Positions 1 to 10,300 of a stretch of 64,000 nt of DNA are shown here, one piece after another. The translations under genes and the position numbers were made by a program. Numbering within the stretch: position 1 is the stretch's first letter; each line of letters starts with the position of its first letter. Origin of the DNA: Hamiltosporidium tvaerminnensis (lineage: Eukaryota; Microsporidia; Dubosqiidae); the NCBI GenBank assembly GCA_022605425.2, contig CM061251.1, forward strand, positions 341,001 through 405,000, written 5' to 3'. The notes below the pieces were generated by a model. It did not search any database. It saw nothing but the letters and a program-made list of their open reading frames with translations, and was not told the origin of the DNA.

Positions 1-544
1 TCAGGTGTATTATAAAGAAACATAATATGTGGAATATATAGGCAGCGATTGGAAATAATAGTGTGAAAAGGTACAAATCTAGAAATATATAAGCTTCATC
101 AAGTAGTCAAGTTTGTCCTTGTAATGAAACAAAGAAGGCATAGGCGCAAGGCACGTAGAATGAATGTTGTTTAAAAGAGCTGTTAGTTTATTCTTAGATC
201 TGCTTTTAAGGGTAAGATAAGCCTAGGTGGATCACTAAAAAGAGGGCTACTAGCTGATGTTTAAAGAAATATAAGAAAATCTAATTTATCGCTTTGAAAA
301 GTTTAGTTCACAATTCAGAAGAATTGGTGGTATGCCGTCCAGGAGTTATGTGCTAATAATAACTCTATAGTTTGTTATTCAGATAGTTATTTAAATGTTT
401 TATTTGGGATGAAGTACATGACACACCTAAGAAATCTGAATACAAAAAAAATTTAAATAAAAAAAGTCAAATATCCTTTATTGATCTTCATTTTTTCTTT
501 GTCGTTTTGGCAAATATCACCTATGCTAGGATTTTGACAATCAA
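1..544. other. Gene-free left edge
   Basis: AT-rich sequence downstream of the minus-strand gene that ends at 545. I see no coding frame, RNA gene or repeat copy here. The stretch at about 300-440 is slightly less AT-rich but I could not relate it to anything else in the window. Confidence 0.5.
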
Positions 545-2089
545 CTATCTGTCGTTTTTATAGTCAGAATCACGAATTTCATCCCGCATTTCCTGAATTT
601 TTCCCCTGAATTTCGTTATAAACTTCATGCTTTCAAGGATAAATTTTTGGCAATCGGGATTAGTACATTGATATGCGGATTTAAAATGATTATTTCCGGT
701 ATCCGGAGAACAGTCCTGTATTATTTCGCCATTAACTTTAGTACAGTTGTTTCCTGTTTTCAACGGTTGAAGAGGATTTGTACTGGATTTTTTTTTATTT
801 GTGCAATCATAGTCGACGGCCTCTTCTAGAGGATTTGATTCATCGCCATATACTTTGTCCGCATGTTTTACTCGAGTAAAATATAGGCTTGGTAAGTTGT
901 TGTGACTCCCTTTTGTCTTAGGGGAACTTGTCTTAGGGTAAATATTTTTTGAAATTTCATCGTTTAAATCAAAAATATTTGATTGTATTGATGCGATCGA
1001 ATCATTATCTGAAGAGTTTTTTGAGATTGAATCATTATCTGAAGAGTTTTTTGGGATAGAATTACTATCTGATGCATTATTTGACTCGAGGGTACCCTGA
1101 GGAAGTCTTGTTTGATAAAATCGGTCATTAGAAGATATATTCGAATTGATTGTGAAAACACCACTATTATGTTTCATAGAAATATTATCAGAAGCGTTTT
1201 TGCTTGATGAAGATAATTTTTTTTGTAAGAAACGCATTTTCTTGGGTGAAGAATTATCGGAATTATTTGTATATTCCTTACCATAAAAGGATCTCATATA
1301 TTCACCAAAGCCAGGTTTGTCTATATCGAGAGCGCTCGGACGCATAAAATTACAGCTTTTAGTTTTCTCTTCAGGAAAGAGACTCCTTTTCGCTTTATTA
1401 ATACAGATTGCCTGGGCTCGAATCCGAATATCTTTAGGTTCTAAAAAAGAATTTCTTTTGTTGTCAGTCTTATCTCTAGAATCAATCGAAATTTGTTCCG
1501 TCTCTGTTACCATAGATCTATCAATGCAACTTGATTGATCCGAATCTATTTGGGAAGTTAGAGCATTACTATTTGAATCACTAAAAATTAGTGAATTTTG
1601 TTCGACTCCTTTTGGTAAAGGCGTAGATTTTACTATGCGTTTTCTATTTGAATTTGTATCGGATATAACTTTAAATTTGATTTCATCTGAATCACTATTT
1701 ACCGATATACTAGAATTATGTTCAATTTTATTTAAACCAAGACTAATACTTTGATTTTCTGAGGAAACAGGAAAGTTTTTTCTAATATATCTACGGGTTC
1801 TGCTAGTATTTCTATTATACCATGGTAGAAGATATTTTAGCCTTTTAAAATTCCAACGTGCAATTTTTTTTCCCGAAGTGCCAGATTCTTTCTGCGTAAC
1901 AAAGTCGGCATAAGAAGATGTTTCGGAATTACTACTTTCTAAAACCCTACCATTTTCCGACATTCGAGCTTTGCAATCTACACACCGTAATACGGTATCA
2001 TTTACTGGTTTATTTTCTTTATGACGGGCTGTTATTCCAAAACCAATATTCAGCATTATATAGAATCCACATCGACTAAAAAGTCTCAT
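545..2089 (-). CDS. Hypothetical Ser/Asn-rich protein, 514 aa
   Basis: I do not recognise this protein. The open frame of 514 codons is long for DNA this AT-rich, so it is very likely a real gene. The first 22 residues hold a hydrophobic stretch that could be a signal peptide or anchor. A C-x2-C pair lies at about residues 36-39, and a second Cys pair (CTNPDC) lies near residue 475, followed by a short charged, probably helical tail. Residues 90-460 are dominated by Ser, Asn, Asp and Lys and are probably disordered. A short tandem motif, NSSDNDSISK, is repeated at about residues 350-370. The two Cys pairs could bind a metal, but nothing else supports this. No CCC motif is seen just upstream of the ATG, unlike most of the conserved genes in the window. 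It could be a lineage-specific secreted or nuclear protein; no function is assigned. Confidence 0.75.
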   Translation of the reverse strand: MRLFSRCGFYIMLNIGFGITARHKENKPVNDTVLRCVDCKARMSENGRVLESSNSETSSYADFVTQKESGTSGKKIARWNFKRLKYLLPWYNRNTSRTRRYIRKNFPVSSENQSISLGLNKIEHNSSISVNSDSDEIKFKVISDTNSNRKRIVKSTPLPKGVEQNSLIFSDSNSNALTSQIDSDQSSCIDRSMVTETEQISIDSRDKTDNKRNSFLEPKDIRIRAQAICINKAKRSLFPEEKTKSCNFMRPSALDIDKPGFGEYMRSFYGKEYTNNSDNSSPKKMRFLQKKLSSSSKNASDNISMKHNSGVFTINSNISSNDRFYQTRLPQGTLESNNASDSNSIPKNSSDNDSISKNSSDNDSIASIQSNIFDLNDEISKNIYPKTSSPKTKGSHNNLPSLYFTRVKHADKVYGDESNPLEEAVDYDCTNKKKSSTNPLQPLKTGNNCTKVNGEIIQDCSPDTGNNHFKSAYQCTNPDCQKFILESMKFITKFRGKIQEMRDEIRDSDYKNDR

Positions 2090-3430
2090 ATTTTTTTATT
2101 TTTACGATATTTATACTTTTAAAAATATAAAAAAACTTTATTTTTTGATATATCAAACTTTAAAATATCGAATTCTTATTTTTTTTCAAAATCATAATTT
2201 TATAAAATGAAAAAAATCTCTATTTATAGAATATATTATAATGATAAATTGTTAAGTCATGCGTGAGACATAAGTCGTATGTTCAAAAAATACATTCTTA
2301 TATATTTATAATACAAATATAAAATTTTATTTAATGATTAGACTACTTTTAATTATCTATTTTTATAAAAGGTTTATTTTAGAGAATAATAAAATATAAT
2401 ATATTTTTTGGAGATATTAGACTTAAAACAATATTCTGATTTTTTAAGCGTAAATTTTGAAGAATTTAGATTTATGTTTCCAAATCATCTAGGAAACATC
2501 AATAAATTTAATTTTCTCATGATATTCTATTATTTTAGATATGTTTATATTTAAATAGTTATTAGATGCAAACTTGTTAATCGAACTTCGTAATATAAAT
2601 TGTAAAATCCTTATTATAAATATCTCACAGCCAAATTATAAAGAAAATATGCACAGCAAAGTAAAAACATTTTTAATCAGATCTTATGTTTTAGAGAGAA
2701 TTTATTTAATGTATCAATTGAAAATTTGAATGTAAAAAACAGCCACATTTTTGTTAACATCTTCCTATATATTTTAGAGTTCGTTTTATTTTTTAATTCA
2801 TTATTATATCAATCTATAAAGAAATAATTACAAGAAATATAAGCTTAATTTACACCAATATGTATTATTTTTTTAAAAATACAAATGAAATGATAATATA
2901 GCTTGACGCAAAAACCAAAAAGAATATTTTTCGTGTTATTTGCTTCTTTGACACTTAATTCAAATTTAAAATCAGCTTAAAGTATGCAAAGCAGATTTAA
3001 ATAATCAGATCAAACCTTATCAAATGATTTTGATTACTATTTTACAATCTTGATCGTTTTAATTTATGGTTTTCCGAATAAATGAATTTGTAAGAAATTT
3101 TTCTAAATAATATTCTGTAATCTTTATATTATATCATTTCTTTCTTAATCTTTTTTGAATTTATTAAAGAAAAAATGAAAACGTTTATCTTGTTTTAATT
3201 TAAATTTTAATTTTTACGAGAGATTTATAAAAGGAGAAAGTGATAGGATTTTACTAAGTTTGATGCCACTAAAAATTTAATTCTATCAGAAACCTACTAC
3301 ATTGTAAGATATGTTAATAATTCTTTTAAATTAAGATTAGAATAAAAAATCCTCTGCATATTTTTTTGCATTTAATAGTAATTTTTATAACCCACCTTTT
3401 AAAATTAATTTGACGCTTGAGAGAAAAAAA
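2090..3430. other. AT-rich intergenic region
   Basis: About 1.3 kb of very AT-rich DNA between the start of the 514-aa gene and the first R1 repeat. No sustained coding frame on either strand and no repeat was recognised. The promoter of the minus-strand 514-aa gene must lie at its left end, but no specific motif is visible. Confidence 0.5.
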
Positions 3431-4137
3431 CTTTATTTAAAAGTATCACATATTTTTAAAATAGTGGCAAGTGTTATATTTATTTTTCTGACATTAAGGC
3501 TGTTCTAGGTTAAATATAAATAACTGCTGCCCCAACACTCCATTGGTAACCCCTGCGATACCTACGTCCCAAAGCCTTTCATCTACCAGGTGTGTAGAAC
3601 CTAAATAATAGGTGAGGCAGTTGCTTGAAGTTCGTTACTGTCCGTTGCATGGAGTGTGATCGAAGGCCGAAGTCCATCCTGGGCACCCCTAAGACTATGC
3701 AGCATTCCCACTTACTCTACACTTTCTGAACCCAATAAACTTCTAGCTAAGATATATTTCAGAGATTAACATAGGGTCCACTGAGACAGTGCAATGTCAT
3801 ACCAATAGGTATAACCTGCTACTTAGCTCTCCCGGCTTTTAATGGTTTTTTGTTTTTATATCTCACAGGCGCTAAGTCTTCTAACCCGAGTGAGCAAGGT
3901 TGGGTTTCCATGCTTTTACATGGCAATTACCTACATGTTCAGCTGCAGTCTACAATCTGGTTGCATAAAAAACTACAAATAAATTCGTAGAAAAAGTTTC
4001 ACCATTTCTTAGACCTTTCCTCCTCATAACAACTTCCATGGAACAACCGAAGATGTAGTGTGGTTTTATTCCCGCCAAAAATCCAAACAATGATCTTCAT
4101 ACCGTTTAACTCATGCCAAGCAGAGTTTTATGTGGTT
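3431..4137 (-). repeat. R1 interspersed repeat, copy A
   Basis: About 707 bp matching, as reverse complement, the copies at 6204-6919 and 41998-42714 over nearly the whole length. It is clearly richer in G+C than the surrounding DNA. In the element's own orientation it begins AACCACATAAAA and ends in an A-rich stretch around AAATAAAG. I find no open reading frame of useful length, no long terminal inverted repeat and no rRNA or tRNA signature. It may be a non-autonomous mobile element, a solo terminal repeat or a structured RNA gene; the sequence alone does not decide. Confidence 0.85.
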
Positions 4138-4362
4138 CCCACATGAGAGAAAAAAATATATTCAAGATTTGCAAATTATTTTAATTTATCAAATTGTATT
4201 TTTCTATAGAAAATCGTAATTCAGAATTTTAAAAAAGCATAAAAATAAAAACCCGACATAAAACTTAAATTTTTAAAGCAGAAAATATTTTAAAAAAATA
4301 TTCAGGCGTACAACACAAAATTATAATTTATTTAATATAAAGTTTTAATTACAAATTATTTT

Positions 4363-5538
4363 TTACTTTCTATAGAAATCGAAGAAAGAATAAAAATAAT
4401 TTTTGTATTCCGCACATACTCTTATAATTTCATTATTTTTTGTATCAAAAATAAGATTCTGTAAAAGCATCATAACTTTGAACAAAGAATTGGTCAACCC
4501 AGATTCCAACTTGACTTCACTCGAAATGCTTATTACACCATTTTTTAAAATTTTGGTTTTTTCTAAGGAATCATGTTTTATATTTTGTTCTAAACTTTTT
4601 AAAAGTAATTTGAATTCACCGACCCAAAGAGTTCTGTCCTTGGAAATTGTCTTCGTTCCACTGACTTTTCTTATCAGTTCTTCAAGAGCAGGATCATCAA
4701 TATAAATACCAACTTTATTTCTTTTATTCTGATATTCCATTGATTTTGCTTTTTTTGAAAGAACATCTAACACATCTTTCGTATCTTTTGCAAAAGTAGT
4801 GGGATATTCAACTCTAAAAACATTTGGAACCACATCATGTAAAGAATAATTCATATTTTCATACTTTTCTGCTACTTTGTCGAGGTAATCATCAAAATCT
4901 CTTTCAGAATCGTTCATCTTCCAATAATATCTATTAGATAGTTTTATTTTACCACTATTTTCACTTAAATCAACCTTAGATCGAACTTCATTTTCACCTA
5001 AAATTTCTTTCCCACTGTTTGAAACGAGATTCTCATGCAACGTAGCTTCAGAAACCCCTTCACAATATTTTTCATCCTTTTCAATATTTTTACCCTCCTC
5101 TTTCGCCACAATACTTCCCCCAACAATAATCGTATTTCTATCAATAAGATGACACTCTCGATTAAAACTTTTATTTTCAATTAAAATTCCAGATACAACA
5201 TTTCTTTTAAACATTTTACTCTCATTTTTCTTCTCTTCATTCTCGAACACAAACTTTTTCTTCTCTAAAAGCTTAATCCGCTCTCTATAGTTCTCTTCAT
5301 ACATCTCAACCATCTTCTTGTATCTAATATCTTCACAATACTCTACAACACTTGCATACCCGTTTTCTTTACTTTCATTTTCTAATTTAATATATATTTC
5401 CCTCCATTTATAATATAAATTCACATTAAAATCTGCTTTTGAAAAAATATAGTTTTTTATATGAATATCACTAGATTTACCATAAATATTTACAGCGTAA
5501 GCAAGTATTAACTTTTGTGTTGTTGTTATTTTATCCAT
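4363..5538 (-). CDS. BRD8-like bromodomain protein (putative NuA4 subunit), 391 aa
   Basis: Residues 5-50 (TQKLILAYAV, then KWREIYIKL) follow the pattern of the N-terminal SANT-like region of BRD8/Bdc1 proteins, and residues 65-95 form a charged helix as in that family. The last 60 residues resemble the second half of the BRD8 bromodomain: KNGVIS, then FKVMMLLQNLIFDTKNNE (family pattern LMFQNAVMYN), then a final helix. BRD8/Bdc1 proteins are subunits of the NuA4/TIP60 histone acetyltransferase in the nucleus. At the position of the acetyl-lysine-binding Asn this protein seems to have Asp (FD in place of YN), so ligand binding may be lost. The middle (about 110-200) is low in complexity. The start at 5538 is supported by an ACCC motif right upstream. 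The match is from memory of the family pattern and is moderate; a generic bromodomain protein is the main alternative. Confidence 0.55.
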   Translation of the reverse strand: MDKITTTQKLILAYAVNIYGKSSDIHIKNYIFSKADFNVNLYYKWREIYIKLENESKENGYASVVEYCEDIRYKKMVEMYEENYRERIKLLEKKKFVFENEEKKNESKMFKRNVVSGILIENKSFNRECHLIDRNTIIVGGSIVAKEEGKNIEKDEKYCEGVSEATLHENLVSNSGKEILGENEVRSKVDLSENSGKIKLSNRYYWKMNDSERDFDDYLDKVAEKYENMNYSLHDVVPNVFRVEYPTTFAKDTKDVLDVLSKKAKSMEYQNKRNKVGIYIDDPALEELIRKVSGTKTISKDRTLWVGEFKLLLKSLEQNIKHDSLEKTKILKNGVISISSEVKLESGLTNSLFKVMMLLQNLIFDTKNNEIIRVCAEYKNYFYSFFDFYRK

Positions 5539-5540
5539 AA

Positions 5541-5549
5541 GGGTAACCC
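5541..5549 (-). promoter_or_regulatory. CCC-type start-proximal motif
   Basis: On the minus strand the sequence reads GGGTTACCC followed by TT and the ATG of the BRD8-like gene. CCC-like motifs directly before start codons are known transcription signals in microsporidia. Here the motif also forms a small palindrome. Confidence 0.6.
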
Positions 5550-6203
5550 ACTTTTCCGTTATTTTTTTTAAATTTTTCTCCTATTTTCCGTTGGTTTTTT
5601 TGTAATTTTAAAATTTTAAAACTATAATTGGTACGTTAAATATTATTTTTAAAAAATGGAAAAAATGATTATTTAATAAAACTCTGGGTTAAAATTTTTT
5701 ACGATTTTTTTGCATTTTCTCCTACCTCTTTTAAAAAATGGAAAAATAATTATTTCAAATAATTATAGATATTCATAATCGTTAAAAAATATATTTTTTT
5801 TAAATTAAATGATTTAAATGAATTTATTTTACCTATTGAGACCAACAACATAAACTATATGTCCATGTCTTTAAATTTTGTTTTTGTAATATAAATATAG
5901 TATAGTGATATATTAATTTCTTTGTTATACCCATCATATAGATCTTACTAATAAGTACCAATTAAATTTATATCATATTACTGTTTAATATTTTAATTGT
6001 TTTAATCAATGATACTTTGTTGGTTTAATTAGTAAATTTCTTTCTAAATTTAATCAAAAAAACTAAATGTGTAATTAAATATAAGTTAGTTAATAATTTA
6101 TGTGGTTATTCATTATTACAATTATCGTTTTGTACGAATAAATTTACAAATATTTTATTTGAAAAATATTTATGAAGAAATAACCTTAATTATATCATTA
6201 GAT
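5550..6203. other. AT-rich intergenic region
   Basis: Extremely AT-rich, with near-duplicate short segments (an AAAAAATGGAAAAA-like block occurs twice at about 5653 and 5737). No coding frame was recognised. It holds the upstream region of the BRD8-like gene. Confidence 0.5.
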
Positions 6204-6919
6204 AACCACATAAAAAACTTTCTGCTTGGCAATGATTGTGTGAAACTGGTGTGAGGGTCATTGTTTGGATTTTTGGTAGAAATCAACGCACACTACATCT
6301 TCGGTCGTTCCATGCGAGTTGTTATGAGTAGAAGATTCTAAGAAATGGAGAAACTTTTTCTACAAAGATATTTGTAGTTTTTTATGTACCCAGATTGCAG
6401 ACAGCAGCTGAACATGTGAGTAATTGCCATGTAAAAGCATGGAAACCTAGCCTTGCTCACTCGGGTTAGAAGACTTAGCGCCTGGGAGATATAAAAATAA
6501 AACCCATTTTAAAGCCGGGAGAGCTAAGTAGCAGGTTATACCTGTTGGTATGACATTGCACTATCTAGGTGGACCCCATGTTAATCTCTGAAATATATCT
6601 TAGCTAGAAGTTTATTGGGTTCAGAAAGTGTAGAGTAAGTGGGAATGCTGCATAGTCTTGGGGGAGCTTAGGAGGGGCTTCGGCCTTCGATCAACACCAT
6701 GCAACGAACATTAACGAACTCCGGGCAACTGCCTCGCCTATTATTTAGGTTCTACACACCTGGTAGATGAAAGGCTTTGGGACGTAGGTATCGCAGGGAT
6801 TACCGATGGAGTGTTGGGGTAGCATTCATTTATTTTAAAGCTAGAACTGCGTTAATGTCATAAAAACAAATATAAAACTTGCCACTATTTTAAAAATATG
6901 TGATACTTTTAAATAAAGA
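6204..6919 (+). repeat. R1 interspersed repeat, copy B
   Basis: About 716 bp, highly similar to copy A (inverted) and copy C at 41998. The conserved core includes GGGGCTTCGGCCTTCGATC (with small changes between copies) and GGCTTTGGGACGTAGGTATC. There is no useful open frame. With copy A it forms an inverted pair enclosing the BRD8-like gene. Confidence 0.85.
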
Positions 6920-7339
6920 TATTATATCATTAAATCTAATAAAAAGAACTTAATTTTAGATTATTATTTAGAGAAAATCAGACTAATAAATTCTACTTTT
7001 TTGTTAACAGAATAATAATTTTGAATTTACGCTACATTATAATAATTATATTTACATGAATCAAGTATAGGTATTTTATAATAAAAATTTTCAATCTTTA
7101 AAACTGTAAAATATCTAAAATTTTGAAATAAAATGATTTTTATTTTTTCCAATATTTTTTGTATTTTACTTCTAAAAAAGTTAATTGAATATTTATTGTG
7201 AATTATAAGATTTTTAATGACAATATTTACAGTTAAAAGGTAAATTTTTATAAAAAATATATTTTGTAAGTTAAAATTATTATATATTTTAAATTGAAAA
7301 TATAATATAACCGAACAAAATACCATATTCTTAGCAAGA

Positions 7340-7965
7340 TCAAGTTAACTTCATATGAAAATCATTATTTTGGTTTTTGGTTGTCTCTGTGAATTTATAA
7401 AGCGAAGAAGGGCTACAAAACAATGAAACTTTTTATTCAGACCTACATTGTGGTTTATTATGTAACTAGTTAGAAAATACACATACACTTAGGATATTTC
7501 CACGTAAAAGTATAGAAACCTAGCCCTCTTAACCTCTTAAGAAGACATAATGACTGAGAAATAAGACAATACCTGTTTTAAAATACCAAAAAACCATGAA
7601 GAATTTACACCCGCTGGGTTTACACTGTACTGTCTAAATTAAACCATGTAGTTGTCGAGATATATCTTTTTGAAATTTTATTTAGTTCGATAAGTGCAGA
7701 GTATAAAAAAAGGCTGCTGGCCTTTGAAGTACTCAAAGAGGTTGTGATCAACAATTACAAATTAGACAACTGGCAATAACGATTTTTAGGCAACCTCTCC
7801 CGAGTAAAATAGATTCTACATATATTTTAGATGAAAAGCCAAAAAATGATGGTTTCTCAGAGCTACCAATCTACTTACAGAGGAGAAGCTATCTAAGTTT
7901 AACATCGAAAGGAAGTAATGTAAAAAAAATTATATAAAAAAGTGACTATTTTTTTAAATAAAACT
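7340..7965 (+). repeat. R1 repeat, strongly decayed copy D
   Basis: Short blocks in the same order as copies B and C can still be followed: GGTTTTTGG, GAAACTTTTT, a GTAAAAGTATAGAAACCTAGCC block (intact copies have GTAAAAGCATGG), and an end with ACTATTTTTTTAAATAAA. The copy has lost most of its G+C. It sits 420 bp after copy B in the same orientation, which suggests an old tandem or nested insertion. Confidence 0.6.
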
Positions 7966-9184
7966 TACACAGACAGTAGTCTTACACTGTAGATGAAAGT
8001 AAAGGTAGAAATAATTATTTATATCTATCATTCATAGAATCAAGCAAATCTCAACATGAAAAACACCTAAATTTTTATTTGATTGAACAAACATAAAGAA
8101 ACAGATAATTTATTCTGAATTAGAAAATAAATCTTATGATTTATTTAAGAATCTTAAATATCCAATAATAGTGTGCAGAAGTAAAACATAAAACATCTAA
8201 GAATCTAGATTTATTTAAGAAAATATTTGCATCAAATATTTTTAAAAATACTTTCTAGATTGTAGTACATCATATTAAAAACATAATATATAAATGATTT
8301 TTCATATTTTTAAAGTCTTTTATTGAAAAAATATTAATTTGTTAAAGTTTTAATTTTTTTTTATAATTTTACCAACATACTAACAATTATAAGATAATAG
8401 ATTTATCATTTCTCTATATAATTCATTTACCTCAATAATAATTGCTTTAAAAAAATTACACTTAGAATATTCTCATGAGATTTATACTTTTTGAACAAAA
8501 CAGTTGTTTAAAACGAATAAATAAAAATCAAATATTTAATTAATTAATTAATACATCGTTACACTATAAAGATGTGTTTTTACAGAGACGAAGAAAAAAC
8601 TTCTTCTATTTTAAGGCTAACAAAAAGTAAAATAGAATGTGATTAAAAAAACTGATAAACTTAAATGAGCAAAAGAAACTAAAAATTTAAATCAAATAAA
8701 ACAAAGAAGGAAAATGTGCCAATTTAAAATAATATTTCTGTTATTTTACTGAAAATAAAATAGAGAACGACTAAATAAAAAGATATTAAAAACAAAAAAA
8801 TACAGGAGAAAAAAGATTAAGAGAGGCTACAAAAGCCAATCGAAAGATTTAGAAATCAAAAGAAAGCCAATATCATTTAATGAAGATCTATCTGATGTAT
8901 TTTTATTTTTTATTGAATTTAAAATTAAGTATGTTTCTACTGAGTCAACAGATAGTAAAAAATAATATATTTTTATAAAATAAACTTGTGGGTTGAAAAA
9001 TAAATTCACACTTTTAAATATTTTTTTTCTACCTCTTTAATCACCACCTTTTCTTTTATGTTTATTGTATATTTCTTTAATATGGTTCATCCGTATGGAA
9101 TATAGGGTTTACAATTTTTTGATTTAAAATTTTTAACACCATTTTCCTAGTTACTCGATTAAAACAAAAAAAATAAAACATTAA
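7966..9184. other. AT-rich gene-free region
   Basis: Very AT-rich, with runs such as TTAATTAATTAATTAA near 8540. I see no gene or known repeat. Confidence 0.5.
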
Positions 9185-9350
9185 TACGGAATATAAGACA
9201 AAAGATATAAATATATAGAAATATATTGAAACATAGAATACAGAATATAGAATATAAGACAAAAGATATAGAAATATAAATACATTGAAACATATAATAT
9301 AGATATAGATAATACGGAATACGAGACAAAAGATATAGAAATAAAAAATC
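9185..9350. repeat. Short tandem repeat of about 60 bp upstream of eIF1A
   Basis: About 2.6 imperfect units containing GACAAAAGATATA followed by a TTGAAACATA block, at about 9189, 9250 and 9317. Units differ by small indels. It lies 100 bp upstream of the eIF1A start. Confidence 0.65.
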
Positions 9351-9428
9351 CAAAAGTCTCTATTATCTATTTAAAATAGAATATAAAATTTTTAAAACAG
9401 TAAAAATTATTTTTACTTAAAATAAAAG

Positions 9429-9431
9429 CCC
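9429..9431 (+). promoter_or_regulatory. CCC motif upstream of eIF1A
   Basis: GCCCTTTCC lies about 18-20 bases before the ATG at 9449, in otherwise AT-rich DNA. This fits the CCC-like transcription signal of microsporidia, though it is farther from the ATG than in the other genes here. Confidence 0.5.
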
Positions 9432-9448
9432 TTTCCTTTTACCGACTT

Positions 9449-9811
9449 ATGAAACCAAAATCAAAAAAGCGATCTGACAATTTAACGAGATCAATTACGT
9501 TTGCTGAAGAAGGTGTATCAGTATACGGACAAATAGTTCGACCGTTTGGTAATTATAGGTTTGAAGTACGGTGTTCAGATATGATAACACGTAACTGTAT
9601 TTTACGAGGGAAAATGCTTAAAAGAGATTGGGTACAACCAAATGATATAGTGCTTATTAATTTACGAGAGGATACTCCTGAAAAAGGAGATGTTCTTCTT
9701 AAATATACACCTGCTGAAGTAAAGGTTCTGCGTAAGAATAAGTATATTCCTGATACTTTTGGTGAAGAAGTTATTGGAGGATTGAGTAATGTTGAATTTG
9801 AGAATTTATAA
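9449..9811 (+). CDS. TIF11: Translation initiation factor eIF1A, 120 aa
   Basis: eIF1A binds the A site of the small ribosomal subunit and, with eIF1, promotes scanning and start-codon selection. The basic N-terminal tail (MKPKSKKRSDN) is followed by the OB fold at about residues 20-95, with family motifs: the GQIVRPFGNYRFEVRCSD strand pair, LRGKMLKRDWVQPNDIVLI, and DVLLKYTPAEVKVLRK. The C-terminal tail is short and acidic (EEVIGG to EFENL) and lacks the long acidic tail of yeast and human eIF1A (about 145-153 aa), as expected of a reduced proteome. The frame is intact and the ATG fits the usual start. It is transcribed towards the TMEM33-like gene, 490 bp away. No reasonable alternative identity. 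Confidence 0.96.
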   Translation: MKPKSKKRSDNLTRSITFAEEGVSVYGQIVRPFGNYRFEVRCSDMITRNCILRGKMLKRDWVQPNDIVLINLREDTPEKGDVLLKYTPAEVKVLRKNKYIPDTFGEEVIGGLSNVEFENL

Positions 9812-9852
9812 AAATATGAAATAAATTTTTTTTTTGCATTTTTTTATTTTTT

Positions 9853-9893
9853 TATTTATCCTCCACGCTATAGCCCTGTACGAGCCTTTGCTT
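9853..9893 (-). mobile_element. R2 retroposon, 5'-truncated copy
   Basis: About 40 bp match the 3' end (in minus orientation) of the ~235-bp R2 element at 26977 and 49872: the block CCCTGTACGAGCCTT is shared. On the minus strand the end continues into an A-rich tail (GGATAAATAAAAAAATAAAA). A truncated 5' end with an A-rich tail is the normal outcome of LINE-type target-primed reverse transcription. It lies 42 bp after the eIF1A stop. Confidence 0.7.
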
Positions 9894-9976
9894 TTTTTGG
9901 AATTTTTTTAAATTTTAGAAAACTACAAACAATAAAAGTTTTAAAGGTTTAAGAGGTTAGTGTATAGTCTTTAGTT

Positions 9977-10203
9977 ACAAGGGTCTTAATACACAGAATT
10001 ATAAACAATATTTTAAAGGGGTCTTAATACACTAGTAATTCAACCTTTACTTAAAGGGGTCTTAATACACTAGTAATACAAATCATACTTAAAGGGGTCT
10101 TAATACACAGAATTATAAACAATATATCAAAGGGGTCTTAACATATTGTAATTCAATCCTTACTTAAAAGGGTCTTAATACACTTATAATACAAATCCTT
10201 CTT
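9977..10203 (+). repeat. 38-bp tandem repeat, six units
   Basis: Units begin AAAGGGGTCTTAATACAC (small changes in the first and last units) at about 9977, 10015, 10053, 10091, 10129 and 10166, spaced 38 bp except for one of 37. The second half alternates between two forms, AGAATTATAAACAATAT and TAGTAATWCAAMYMWTACTT. A degenerate seventh start is at 10204. It fills the gap between eIF1A and the TMEM33-like gene and ends about 90 bp before that gene's start. Confidence 0.9.
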
Positions 10204-10291
10204 AAAGACTCTGTATTTACAACCCTAACCCTTCTTATAAATAAAACCCCCGTCTCTGTTTCCTTAAATTAAATAAAAATCAAAATAAAAA

Positions 10292-10295
10292 CCCC
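10292..10295 (+). promoter_or_regulatory. CCCC motif before the TMEM33-like gene
   Basis: AAACCCCTTTAA immediately precedes the ATG at 10301 (motif at -9 to -6). Same type of signal as in the other conserved genes of the window. Confidence 0.6.
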
Positions 10296-10300
10296 TTTAA

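Noticed and set aside
3431-4137. R1 repeat as rRNA gene fragment
   Set aside because: GC content and multiple copies suggested it, but I found none of the universally conserved SSU or LSU rRNA sequences in any copy.
7027-7326. 99-codon minus-strand frame between R1 copies
   Set aside because: Composition is that of random AT-rich DNA (Ile, Asn, Tyr, Phe, Lys only) with no motif.
9977-10203. CRISPR-like array of spaced repeats
   Set aside because: The organism is eukaryotic, the units are contiguous tandem repeats with only two tail types instead of unique spacers, and no cas gene is present.
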